DNA of 16,538 nt from an uncultured Collinsella sp. Lineage in GTDB: Bacteria; Actinomycetota; Coriobacteriia; Coriobacteriales; Coriobacteriaceae. Each line of letters starts with the position of its first letter. Position 1 is the first letter of the stretch. Below are positions 1 to 6,952 of this stretch, one piece after another. The notes beneath the pieces are model-generated. The model saw only the letters and a program-made list of their open reading frames with translations, did not search any database and had not been told where the DNA came from. The stretch is from assembly GCA_902496945.1 (NCBI GenBank), contig CABVDE010000042.1, positions 1 to 16,538 on the forward strand. Direction: 5' to 3'. A program made the position numbers and the translations under genes.

Positions 1-708
1 GCTGCCCGCACGCTGAGCGCGCTTCGCTGGCAGCTGCCACTGATTTTGATTATCGCGTTGGTCAATCCGCTGTTTAGTGCCTCGGGCTCGACGGAGCTTT
101 TCCGCATCGGCATGCGCGCGGTGTATTTGGAAAGCATGGTGTACGGCCTGTGCATGGGCGGGCTGTTTGTGGCGAGCGTGCTGTGGTTTGAGGCCGCGGC
201 GTCGATGCTCGAATACGACAAGGTGCTCGCGCTGCTGGGCAACGCCGCGCCGGTAATCGCGCTCATGATCTCGATGTGCATGCGGCTGATCCCGCAGTTT
301 TTGCGCCGCGGCCGCACGGTGCTGGCGGTGCAAGATGCGATTGATGTTCCGGGGCGCGCACCGGCTGATCCCGTGCGTTCGCGCTTGCGGGCATCGAGTG
401 TGCTGATGGGTTGGGGCATGGAAGACTCGCTGGAGCGCGCCGACGCTATGCGCTCGCGTGGATGGGGCGCCGCGGCGCGCCGTACGACGTACGCTCGATA
501 TCGGTTGAGGCGCAGCGATGTTGCCGCACTGGTGGGGCTGGCGTTGTTTGGCGCCGCTGCGGTTGCGGTAGCGTGGACCGCGACGACGCAGTATTCGTTT
601 TACCCGCAGCTTTCGGTGCCGGCGCCCTGGCTTGGCTATGTCGTGTACGCTGCCTGGATGGTGCTGCCTTGTGCGTTGCACGCGATTGATGAGAAGAGGT
701 TTGGCTGA
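1..708 (+). CDS. ecfT: ECF transporter transmembrane component EcfT (5' partial)
   Basis: Membrane scaffold subunit of an energy-coupling factor importer, which links the ATPases to a substrate-binding S component. The frame is open from base 1, so the N-terminus lies outside the window; an internal TTG at 46 is not the start. At least five hydrophobic segments are visible (for example LPLILIIALVNPLF, the stretch around GGLFVASVLW, APVIALMISMCMRLIP, and two near the C-terminus). The cytoplasmic coupling region holds the two Arg-containing motifs typical of the EcfT/CbiQ family: RRGRTVLAVQ and ADAMRSRGWG. The stop codon overlaps the ATG of the ATPase gene by one base (TGATG), showing translational coupling. 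Family assignment is firm; the transported vitamin or metal cannot be read from this subunit. Confidence 0.9.
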   Translation, partial: AARTLSALRWQLPLILIIALVNPLFSASGSTELFRIGMRAVYLESMVYGLCMGGLFVASVLWFEAAASMLEYDKVLALLGNAAPVIALMISMCMRLIPQFLRRGRTVLAVQDAIDVPGRAPADPVRSRLRASSVLMGWGMEDSLERADAMRSRGWGAAARRTTYARYRLRRSDVAALVGLALFGAAAVAVAWTATTQYSFYPQLSVPAPWLGYVVYAAWMVLPCALHAIDEKRFG

Positions 709-2159
709 TGGCTCGGTTGGATGAGGGCTCGGCGGCGGGTGTGGCGTGCGGCCCGGATGCGCCGGCGATTGAGGTTCGGGGCTTGAGCTTTGCCTACCCC
801 GGTACTGGGGCTCCGGTACTCGAGGCGCTCGATTGGGTCGTCCCCCAAGGAGCGTTTGCGCTGCTGGTTGGCGGTACCGGGTCGGGTAAGTCGACGCTGC
901 TCTCGCTGCTCAAGCCCGAGATTGCGCCGAAGGGTGCGCGCTGCGGCGAGCTGCGCGTACTGGGCGAGTCCGTTGCCAGCATGGACGTTCGGGCGTCCGC
1001 GGAGCGCGTGGGCTACGTGTTTCAGGACCCCGAGAACCAGATCGTGTGCGAGACCGTGTGGCACGAGATGGCGTTTGGCCTGGAAAACTTGGGGCTAGCG
1101 CGTGACGAGATGCGTCGTCGCGTGGCCGAGACCAGCTATTTCTTTGGGCTGGAGGATTGGCTCCACCGCGATACCGACACGCTTTCGGGCGGGCGCAAGC
1201 AGTTGCTGTCATTGGCTGCCGCCCTGGCACTGCGCCCGCGCGTGCTGCTGCTCGACGAGCCCACGTCTCAGCTTGATCCGGTTGCGGAGAAGAATTTTCT
1301 GCACGCGCTGTTTCGCGTGAACCGTGAGCTGGGCTGCACGGTGGCCGTGGCGACACACCAGCCGCGCCCGATGCTCGAATACGCGACGTGCGCGTACCGG
1401 ATTGAGGGCGGTCGCGTGCGCGAGGTGCCCGACCTGACGAGTTTGGCCGGTCGCGAGGGACTTTTGACTTTGGACTCTTGCCAGCCTGCGCAGGGGGCAG
1501 CGACGAGTGCGGCGGCTATCCGCGAGGGCTGGTTTCGCTACGACCGCGCGTCCGGTTGGGTGTTGCGTGGACTCGATGTGGCGTTTTCGGCTGGTGCGGT
1601 GCATGCGGTCGTGGGCGGCAACGGCTGCGGCAAGTCGACGATGCTTTCGGTGCTGGCGAAGACTGCCAAGTTGCAGCGCGGCCGCATGGCGCGCGGAGCG
1701 GCTTCGACGGCGTTGTTGCCACAGAATCCCAAGGCATTGCTGGTCGCCGAGACCGTGCGCGACGAGCTCATGGAATGGGCCTCGACCTGTGGATATGACG
1801 AGGCTGCGGCGCGGGAGCGCGCGGCGCAGCTGGGATTGGGCGGCCTGGAGACGCGCCATCCGTACGACCTTTCGGGCGGGCAGCGCCAGCTGCTTGCGTT
1901 GGCAAAGCTGCTGCTGATTGGTCCAGAGCTGCTACTGCTCGATGAGCCCACCAAGGGCCTTGATCTGGCGAGCCGTCGAATCATCGCCCGGGCCCTGCGC
2001 GAGCATGCGCAGGCTGGCGGCACCGTCATCATGGCAACGCACGACTTGGACTTTGCCGAGCAGGTATCCGACGACGTTGCCATGATGTTCGACGGCGAGA
2101 TTGCCTGCATGGAGTCGCCAGCCGACTTCTTTGCCGACAACGTGTTCTATAGGGCGTGA
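708..2159 (+). CDS. Fused two-domain ECF transporter ATPase (EcfA-EcfA')
   Basis: Cytoplasmic ATPase of the ECF importer, with both ABC domains in one 483-aa chain instead of separate EcfA1 and EcfA2 subunits. Domain 1 has Walker A GGTGSGKST (about residues 55-63), signature LSGGRKQ (from 159) and Walker B VLLLDEPTSQLD. Domain 2 has Walker A GGNGCGKST (about 303-311), signature LSGGQRQ (from 388) and Walker B LLLLDEPTKGLD, followed by a switch His in ATHDLD; domain 1 has ATHQPR. All ATP-site elements look intact in both halves. The start ATG overlaps the ecfT stop by one base, and the S-component gene begins 4 bases after this gene's stop, so the three form one operon. Single-chain double ATPases are known in the cobalt/ECF group, so the fusion alone is not new. 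Confidence 0.93.
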   Translation: MARLDEGSAAGVACGPDAPAIEVRGLSFAYPGTGAPVLEALDWVVPQGAFALLVGGTGSGKSTLLSLLKPEIAPKGARCGELRVLGESVASMDVRASAERVGYVFQDPENQIVCETVWHEMAFGLENLGLARDEMRRRVAETSYFFGLEDWLHRDTDTLSGGRKQLLSLAAALALRPRVLLLDEPTSQLDPVAEKNFLHALFRVNRELGCTVAVATHQPRPMLEYATCAYRIEGGRVREVPDLTSLAGREGLLTLDSCQPAQGAATSAAAIREGWFRYDRASGWVLRGLDVAFSAGAVHAVVGGNGCGKSTMLSVLAKTAKLQRGRMARGAASTALLPQNPKALLVAETVRDELMEWASTCGYDEAAARERAAQLGLGGLETRHPYDLSGGQRQLLALAKLLLIGPELLLLDEPTKGLDLASRRIIARALREHAQAGGTVIMATHDLDFAEQVSDDVAMMFDGEIACMESPADFFADNVFYRA

Positions 2160-2163
2160 TGGG

Positions 2164-2877
2164 ATGACGGACTGTCGTTTCTCGCGCTTGCTTGCAAAAC
2201 TGGAGATCCCGCTGTTGTTGGCAGTGCCGGCGGTGATGGCCGCGGCGTTACTGGCCGGTATTGAACAGGCGGCACTTGCCATGCTGGGTGTGGTGGCGCT
2301 GGTGCTGGCGCTGTTCTTTGCGGGTTACGAGGCGTCTCGTCCGGGCTTGCGCCAGATTATGCCCACGCTGGTACTGGCGGCACTGGCCGCGGCGGGGCGC
2401 ATTCTGTTTGGGCCCATTCCCGACTTTAAACCGGTGAGCGCTATCGCCATTATCGCGGGGGCGACGCTGGGTCGGCGCAATGGATTTATGGTTGGCGCCT
2501 TGGCTGCGCTGACCAGCAATTTCTTTTTTGGGCAGGGCATGTGGACGCCGTGGCAAATGTATGCCTGGGGGCTCGTGGGATACGTTGGCGGTGCGCTGGC
2601 GCATGCGGGTGCGTTCGACCGCGCCGACGGCACCGTGCGCATGCCAGCGCTTCTGGCGTACGGCTTTGCGTCGGGCCTGCTCTATGGCGTCGTGGTCAAC
2701 GCATATGACATTATTGGTTTTGTGCAACCGCTTACCTGGGCAGGTGCCGTGGCGCGTCTTGCCACGGCGGTGCCGTTCGATATCACACACGGCCTCGCGA
2801 CCTGCGTGTTCTTGGCCGCCCTGTACAAGCCTTGGTGCCGTCGCATCAACCGTGTTGTCGTGAAATACGGACTGTAG
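2164..2877 (+). CDS. ECF transporter S component, substrate unknown
   Basis: Integral membrane substrate-binding subunit of the ECF importer, 237 aa. I chose ATG 2164, four bases after the ATPase stop; the frame is open further upstream but would overlap the ATPase gene. About six hydrophobic segments alternate with short loops. The central part has the S-component look: a Gly/Ala-rich run ending GATLGRRNGFMVGALAAL, then a Phe-rich turn (SNFFFGQGMWTPWQM) and a Gly-rich helix (YAWGLVGYVGGALAHAG). The GxGxWTPWQ-type segment occurs in predicted vitamin/cofactor S components, but I cannot assign a substrate. Being third in the EcfT-EcfA operon suggests a dedicated rather than shared (group II) module. 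The gene ends in a long convergent gap facing xth. Confidence 0.82.
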   Translation: MTDCRFSRLLAKLEIPLLLAVPAVMAAALLAGIEQAALAMLGVVALVLALFFAGYEASRPGLRQIMPTLVLAALAAAGRILFGPIPDFKPVSAIAIIAGATLGRRNGFMVGALAALTSNFFFGQGMWTPWQMYAWGLVGYVGGALAHAGAFDRADGTVRMPALLAYGFASGLLYGVVVNAYDIIGFVQPLTWAGAVARLATAVPFDITHGLATCVFLAALYKPWCRRINRVVVKYGL

Positions 2878-2915
2878 GGCTGGTTGTGCCGGGTGGGAAT
2901 CAATACTGCCGAAGT

Positions 2916-3083
2916 GCCATTTTAAAACTATGCCGGTTTACGGGGCTAGATTGGCGCAGGCAGACCATACCGGCTTTTTTCGAAATAGAGCAAGCCGTTT
3001 ACCTGCGGTTTTATTATTTCGGAATTGCGTATGGTTGGGGGTTCGCGATTCAGCCCCGTAAACCGGCATAGTTTTAAAATGGC
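2916..3083. repeat. Inverted-repeat element A (perfect 32-bp arms)
   Basis: Arms 2916-2947 and 3052-3083 are perfect reverse complements over 32 bp; the left arm begins GCCATTTTAAAACTATGCC. They enclose 104 bp. The interior contains a small stem CGGCTT/AAGCCG around 2968-2991 and a segment near 2990-3040 that aligns with the interior of element B (shared TACCTGCGGTTTT and TGGTTG blocks). Arms this long and exact would make a very stable hairpin in RNA or single-stranded DNA. It may serve as the ECF operon's transcription end, or be a non-autonomous mobile element; no transposase is present and I see no clear target duplication. Confidence 0.8.
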
Positions 3084-3184
3084 TGGCTGATATGGCGGAC
3101 ATCGTGGCCCTCAGAAAGCCAAATCGATCAGTTTTCTTCCGTCCCCAGACGCCCCCAGGGAATCAGTTGACGGCGCTTGCCACA

Positions 3185-3332
3185 AAACTGGCCCATCTAC
3201 TACGTTTAGCTTGATACCCCCGGCCATGACCGCGTTTTATGAAAAACTGCAGGCTTTCTACCTGCGGTTTTCTTTTTGCGTTGTTCGCTGTGGTTGAGGG
3301 TAGTGGTTTAAACGTAGTAAATGGGCCAGTTT
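3185..3332. repeat. Inverted-repeat element B (24-bp arms, one mismatch)
   Basis: Arms 3185-3208 and 3309-3332 match as reverse complements at 23 of 24 positions (left arm begins AAACTGGCCCATCTACTACG). They enclose 100 bp, close to the 104 bp of element A. The arm sequences of A and B differ, but the interiors are related: both carry GCAGG/GCAAG, TACCTGCGGTTTT, a T-rich run and TGGTTG(A/G)GGG in the same order. The interior includes a terminator-like hairpin (3245-3277). Confidence 0.78.
3245..3277 (+). terminator. Terminator-like hairpin inside element B
   Basis: AACTGCAGG (3245-3253) pairs with CCTGCGGTT (3261-3269), one G-U pair, 7-nt loop, followed by a T-rich stretch (3268-3277). It has the form of a rho-independent terminator on the plus strand and could stop readthrough from the ECF operon before xth. 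Confidence 0.5.
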
Positions 3333-3368
3333 CGTGGCGGGTGGGCCGCGTGGATTCCCTCGCGAGGT

Positions 3369-3411
3369 GAAAAAAATGATCCGTTTTCCTCCGTCCCCGA
3401 GGGGATCATTT
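3369..3411 (-). terminator. Rho-independent terminator of xth
   Basis: On the minus strand AAATGATCC and GGATCATTT (plus 3403-3411 and 3374-3382) form a 9-bp stem whose 3' arm runs into a T tract (plus-strand A run at 3371-3376). It begins 4 bases after the xth stop. The loop CTCCGTCCCC block recurs in degenerate form at 3121-3170, so this terminator appears to derive from a repeated sequence. Confidence 0.7.
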
Positions 3412-3415
3412 GGGG

Positions 3416-4234
3416 TTAGAACTCCAGGGTGAGGGTGACGGGGCAGTGATCGCTGCCAAAGATGTCGCCGCGGATGCCGGTGTCGCGTACGTTGGCGGCG
3501 ATTGCGTCGCTCACCAGGAAGTAATCGATGCGCCAGCCGGCATTGTTCTTGCGGGCATTAAAACGGTAGCTCCACCAGCTGTATACGCCCTCGACGTCAG
3601 GATTTGCCGCGCGCCAGGTGTCGGTAAAGCCGGCATCGAGCAACTCGGTAAACTTTCCGCGCTCCTCGTCTGAAAAGCCCGCGTTGCCGCGGTTGGATTT
3701 GGGGTTCTTAAGGTCGATCTCCTCGTGCGCCACGTTAAAGTCGCCGCAGGTTACCACGGGTTTGCCGGTCTCGCGCTCGAGGCCTGCCAAAAAGCCGCGG
3801 TAGGCGTCGTCCCAGGCCATGCGCACGTCGATGCGCGCGAGCTCGCTTTGGGCGTTGGGCGTATAGACGTCGACAAACCAAAACTTATCGAACTCCAGTG
3901 CGCAGACGCGGCCCTCGGTCGCGGCTTGGGCAACGAGCTCGGCAGCCTCGCCTTCGCCGGCGTAGGGCAGCAGCGCGTCGGCGCGCAGCACGCGCAGCGG
4001 CTCCTGGCGGCTAAAGACCGCGGTGCCTGAGTAGCCCTTGCGCTCGGCGTAGCTCCAGGTTTGGTGATAGCCGGGTAGGTCGATATCGACCTGGCCTTCC
4101 TGGAGCTTGGTCTCTTGCAGTGCCAGGATGTCGACATCGAGTTCCTGTGCGATCTGGGTAAAGCTCGGGTCCTTTTTGAGCACGGCGCGCAGGCCGTTGA
4201 CGTTCCACGAGGCGAACGTGTAAGTCTGAGGCAT
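3416..4234 (-). CDS. xth: Exodeoxyribonuclease III / AP endonuclease
   Basis: Base-excision repair enzyme that cleaves 5' of abasic sites and degrades duplex DNA 3' to 5'. The 272-aa protein is full length for the ExoIII/APE1 family of Mg-dependent EEP nucleases. Visible motifs in order: WNVNGLRA (Asn11/Asn13), LQETK (metal ligand Glu41), GYSGTA, VDVYTPN (Tyr124), CGDFNVAHEEIDL (Asp165/Asn167), WSYRFNARKNNAGWRIDYFL (Asp237) and the C-terminal GSDHCPV (Asp262-His263 pair). The start ATG at 4234 is preceded by AAAGGA at 7-nt spacing. It is convergent with the ECF operon and divergent from the sirtuin gene, with a 113-bp shared upstream region. All catalytic residues look intact. Confidence 0.96.
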   Translation of the reverse strand: MPQTYTFASWNVNGLRAVLKKDPSFTQIAQELDVDILALQETKLQEGQVDIDLPGYHQTWSYAERKGYSGTAVFSRQEPLRVLRADALLPYAGEGEAAELVAQAATEGRVCALEFDKFWFVDVYTPNAQSELARIDVRMAWDDAYRGFLAGLERETGKPVVTCGDFNVAHEEIDLKNPKSNRGNAGFSDEERGKFTELLDAGFTDTWRAANPDVEGVYSWWSYRFNARKNNAGWRIDYFLVSDAIAANVRDTGIRGDIFGSDHCPVTLTLEF

Positions 4235-4336
4235 GGTGTCCTTTCGACGGGGTTGGCAGACTTAAGATTAACGCAACAAGGGCGGGGCGGAGTCCGCGAG
4301 TGATAGCGCGAACGCCGCCGTCCCGGAGACACGGAC

Positions 4337-4341
4337 GGAGG
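4337..4341 (+). promoter_or_regulatory. Ribosome binding site that fixes the sirtuin start
   Basis: GGAGG lies 6 nt before ATG 4348. The frame is open back to about 4300, but no comparable site precedes the upstream start codon there, so 4348 is preferred. Confidence 0.7.
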
Positions 4342-4347
4342 ACATAT

Positions 4348-5100
4348 ATGACGCAGGCAATATCGGACCCCAAACAGGCCTCCGCCGCGCTGGCAGAGCT
4401 GTTCGAAACCCATAGCCATGTGGTCTTCTTTGGCGGCGCGGGCGTTTCGACGGCAAGCGGCATTCCCGATTTCCGCAGCATGGACGGTCTGTATCACCAG
4501 CGGTTTTCCTATCCGCCCGAGACCATGCTCTCGCACAGCTTTTACGAGACACATCCGGCGGAGTTCTTCGATTTCTACCGCACCAAGATGATCGCTCTGA
4601 AGGCCAGGCCCAACCGCTGCCACATAAAACTGGCCGAGCTCGAGCGCGCCGGCAAGCTCGATGCCGTGGTGACGCAAAACATCGACGGTCTGCACCAGGC
4701 GGCCGGCTCGCAGCGCGTGTTTGAGTTGCACGGCTCGGTCCACCGCAATATCTGCCAGACGTGCGGCGCGGTCTATAGCGCCGAGTGGATTTGCTCGCGC
4801 GAGCACGAGGATGCCTCGGGCGTGCCCGTGTGCCCCGCGTGCGGCGGTCGCATCAAGCCCGATGTGGTGCTCTACGAGGAGCCGCTCGATGAGCGTGTTC
4901 TTACCGGCGCTGTTGCTGCCATAACCGCGGCCGATGCCCTCATTGTGGGCGGGACCTCGCTCGTGGTGTACCCAGCGGCGGGCCTCACGCGCTACTTTAC
5001 CGGTGATACGCTGGCCATTTGCAATCTGGCGTCTACCGATCAGGATGCAAATGCCGACCTGCTGATTTCTTGCGACATCGCGGCCGCGTTTGCGTTCTAG
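4348..5100 (+). CDS. Sir2-family NAD-dependent protein deacylase (sirtuin)
   Basis: Removes acyl groups from protein lysines using NAD+, producing nicotinamide and O-acyl-ADP-ribose; cytoplasmic. The 250-aa length fits a catalytic core alone. NAD-binding Rossmann motifs: GGAGVSTASGIPDFRS (29-44), TQNIDGLHQAAGS (109-121, with the NID triad) and GGTSLVVYPA (201-210). The catalytic His128 is in ELHGS. The zinc module has four Cys as CQTC (136-139) and CPAC (162-165). The hydrophobic active-site segment PDVVLYEE (171-178) is present. I do not see the Ala-Arg-Tyr pattern that marks SIRT5-type desuccinylases, so a deacetylase is the simpler reading. Start ATG 4348 follows GGAGG by 6 nt. It is divergent from xth. 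Confidence 0.94.
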   Translation: MTQAISDPKQASAALAELFETHSHVVFFGGAGVSTASGIPDFRSMDGLYHQRFSYPPETMLSHSFYETHPAEFFDFYRTKMIALKARPNRCHIKLAELERAGKLDAVVTQNIDGLHQAAGSQRVFELHGSVHRNICQTCGAVYSAEWICSREHEDASGVPVCPACGGRIKPDVVLYEEPLDERVLTGAVAAITAADALIVGGTSLVVYPAAGLTRYFTGDTLAICNLASTDQDANADLLISCDIAAAFAF

Positions 5101-5114
5101 CCCGCGCGCGCGGA

Positions 5115-5175
5115 TACAATAGAAAGACTGATTGCAAAGCGACCCCGCCGCCAGCGCCCGACCGCGGCGGCGGGG
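5115..5175 (+). promoter_or_regulatory. Possible folP-folK promoter -10 and GC-rich leader hairpin
   Basis: A TACAAT hexamer (5115-5120) sits in the sirtuin-folP gap; the best -35 candidate, TTGCGT at 5090-5095, is at a long 19-bp spacing and is weak. Downstream, CCCCGCCGCC (5143-5152) pairs perfectly with GGCGGCGGGG (5166-5175) around a 13-nt loop, then GCATTTTAGGAGG. The hairpin ends 7 bases before the ribosome binding site. It could be a terminator for sir2, an attenuator, or an mRNA-stabilising leader stem. It does not look like a known folate riboswitch. Confidence 0.4.
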
Positions 5176-5194
5176 GCATTTTAGGAGGATGTTC

Positions 5195-6952
5195 ATGGCG
5201 AACGACAGCAAGACATGGCGGTGCGGAAAGTACGAGCTCAGCTTTGACCGTCCGCGCATCATGGGCGTCCTCAACGTGACGCCCGATTCTTTTAGCGACG
5301 GCGGTGAGCACTTTGACCAGGATGCCGCTATCGAGTACGGCCTGGCGATGCTCGATGCCGGCGCCGACATCATCGACGTGGGCGGCGAGTCCACGTCGAC
5401 GTGGCGCCCCGGCTTTACCCCGGTCAATCCCGATGAGGAAGCGCGTCGCGTGCTGCCCGTGGTGCGTGCGCTTGCCAAAGAGGGCGCCATCGTCTCGATC
5501 GACACGCGTCATGTGGCGGTTGCCAAGGCAGCCGTGCGCTGCGGTGCCTCGATCGTCAACGACGTGACCGGCTTCACCGACCCCAAGATGGTCGAGTTTG
5601 TTAAGACGAGCACCTGCGGCGTCATCGTGATGCACGCCGGCGAGGTCGCCGCGCCCGCGCGCACGCACGCGACGGTGCAGCTCGATACCTCGGCAGCGGC
5701 GTTTGTTGCCGAGAAGGCGCGCGAGGCGGCTGCCGAGGCCGCGCGCGAGGCCGAGAAGCCGGCTCGCCGCCGTCGCGGCAAGTTGCTGGGCGAGCTTAAG
5801 GTGGAGAGCAAGCTCCCGGGCGGCGTGGTGCAGCCCTCGCTGCCGTTTGGCGAGCCGGAGCCCGCGCCCGAGTCTGCAACCGAGCAGGGGCAGGAGACGC
5901 CGACTGCCGAGCAGGCTGCTGCCGCCGAGACCGTCGCGCCCGCGCCCGAGGCCACGCCCGCACCCACCGAGGCCACATCAGAGCCCAGCGACCACCTGGC
6001 CGCCATGATGCGCCGTAGTGCTCGCCGAGAGGAGGCCTACGTGCCCACCTCGCAGCTCCGCCGCTTCACCCTGCCCGATTCGGCGCCCATCATGCGCCGC
6101 GTCATGGGCTTCCTGTCCGACCAGGCCCGCACGCTCATTCATGCCGGCGTGTCGCGCGACCGCATCTGCATCGATCCCGGCCCGGGCTTTGGCAAGACGG
6201 CCAACGAGAACATCGTCATCCAGCGCGAGACCGCCAAGATGGCGTCGCTGGGCTATCCGCTCATGTGCGCCGTGTCGCGCAAGCGCTTTGTGGGCGCCGT
6301 CTCGGGTGTGACCGAGGCCGCCGCGCGCGATGCCGCCACGTTTGGCGTGTGCCTGGGCGCCATCCAGGCCGGTGCCAACATCGTGCGCGTGCACGACGTC
6401 TCCGGCTTTGCGCAGTTCCTGAACGGTTACTGGGCCGTTGCCAAGCCGCAGCCGCGCCGCGCGTTTGTGGCCGTGGGCTCCAACATGGGGCATCGCTGCG
6501 ACAACATCCGCGCTGCGCGCGACATGATCGCCGAGATCCCGCTCACCTGCGTGTCCAATTGCTCGCGCATCTACGAGAGCGAGCCGGCCTACGAGACGCG
6601 CCAGGACGCGTTTGCCAACGCCGTCATCGAGATCAAGACCGAGCTGGCGCCGCTGGTGCTGCTCGACGAGCTCATGAAGATCGAGGCCGAGCTGGGCCGC
6701 GACCGTTCCAAAAAGGCCAAGGCCAACGGCCCGCGCACCATCGACCTGGACCTGCTGTGGATGGACGGCGAGACCCACGGCGGCAAAAAGCTGCGCCTGC
6801 CGCATCCGCTCATCGGCGAGCGCGACTTTGTGCTGGTGCCGCTCGAGGACCTGATGCACGACCCGGCGCGGTTCTTCCGCTACAACGGCGTCGAGGTCAA
6901 GGAGCCCGAGGACCGCGTAGGCCATATCGTGGGCGAATTGGGGCGTATGTAG
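5195..6952 (+). CDS. folP: Bifunctional dihydropteroate synthase / HPPK (FolP-FolK fusion) with long internal insert
   Basis: Two consecutive folate-pathway enzymes in one 585-aa chain. FolP part: IMGVLNVTPDSFSDGG (22-37), VGGESTSTWRPG, SIDTRH (101-106), IVNDV (120-124), then after an insert IDPGPGFGKT (326-335), SRKRFVG (361-367) and IVRVHDV (396-402); all substrate and phosphate-binding residues of DHPS are present. Residues about 151-297 are an Ala/Glu/Pro-rich, partly basic stretch inserted in the loop and helix region after VIVMHAG, where ordinary DHPS needs only a short segment. FolK part (421-585): FVAVGSNMGHRCDN, CSRIYESEP, GRDRSKKAKANGPRTIDLDL and LPHPLIGERDFVL. Start ATG 5195 follows AGGAGG (5183-5188) by 6 nt; ATG 5189 abuts the site and is unlikely. 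The stop directly abuts the next ATG. Confidence 0.95.
   Translation: MANDSKTWRCGKYELSFDRPRIMGVLNVTPDSFSDGGEHFDQDAAIEYGLAMLDAGADIIDVGGESTSTWRPGFTPVNPDEEARRVLPVVRALAKEGAIVSIDTRHVAVAKAAVRCGASIVNDVTGFTDPKMVEFVKTSTCGVIVMHAGEVAAPARTHATVQLDTSAAAFVAEKAREAAAEAAREAEKPARRRRGKLLGELKVESKLPGGVVQPSLPFGEPEPAPESATEQGQETPTAEQAAAAETVAPAPEATPAPTEATSEPSDHLAAMMRRSARREEAYVPTSQLRRFTLPDSAPIMRRVMGFLSDQARTLIHAGVSRDRICIDPGPGFGKTANENIVIQRETAKMASLGYPLMCAVSRKRFVGAVSGVTEAAARDAATFGVCLGAIQAGANIVRVHDVSGFAQFLNGYWAVAKPQPRRAFVAVGSNMGHRCDNIRAARDMIAEIPLTCVSNCSRIYESEPAYETRQDAFANAVIEIKTELAPLVLLDELMKIEAELGRDRSKKAKANGPRTIDLDLLWMDGETHGGKKLRLPHPLIGERDFVLVPLEDLMHDPARFFRYNGVEVKEPEDRVGHIVGELGRM

Larger units (their letters stand above)
2878..3415. 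other. Convergent intergenic region with two related inverted-repeat elements
   Basis: No credible gene. The 538 bp lie between the ECF operon (+) and xth (-). They hold two long-armed inverted-repeat elements (2916-3083 and 3185-3332), a short sequence at 3121-3170 related to the xth terminator hairpin, and that terminator itself (3369-3411). Small open frames here have no ribosome binding site and run through the repeat arms. Confidence 0.75.

Noticed and set aside
3751..5505. 584-codon minus-strand open frame across xth, sir2 and folP
   Set aside because: It overlaps three well-supported genes; GC-rich codon bias leaves such long shadow frames. It has no recognisable domain.
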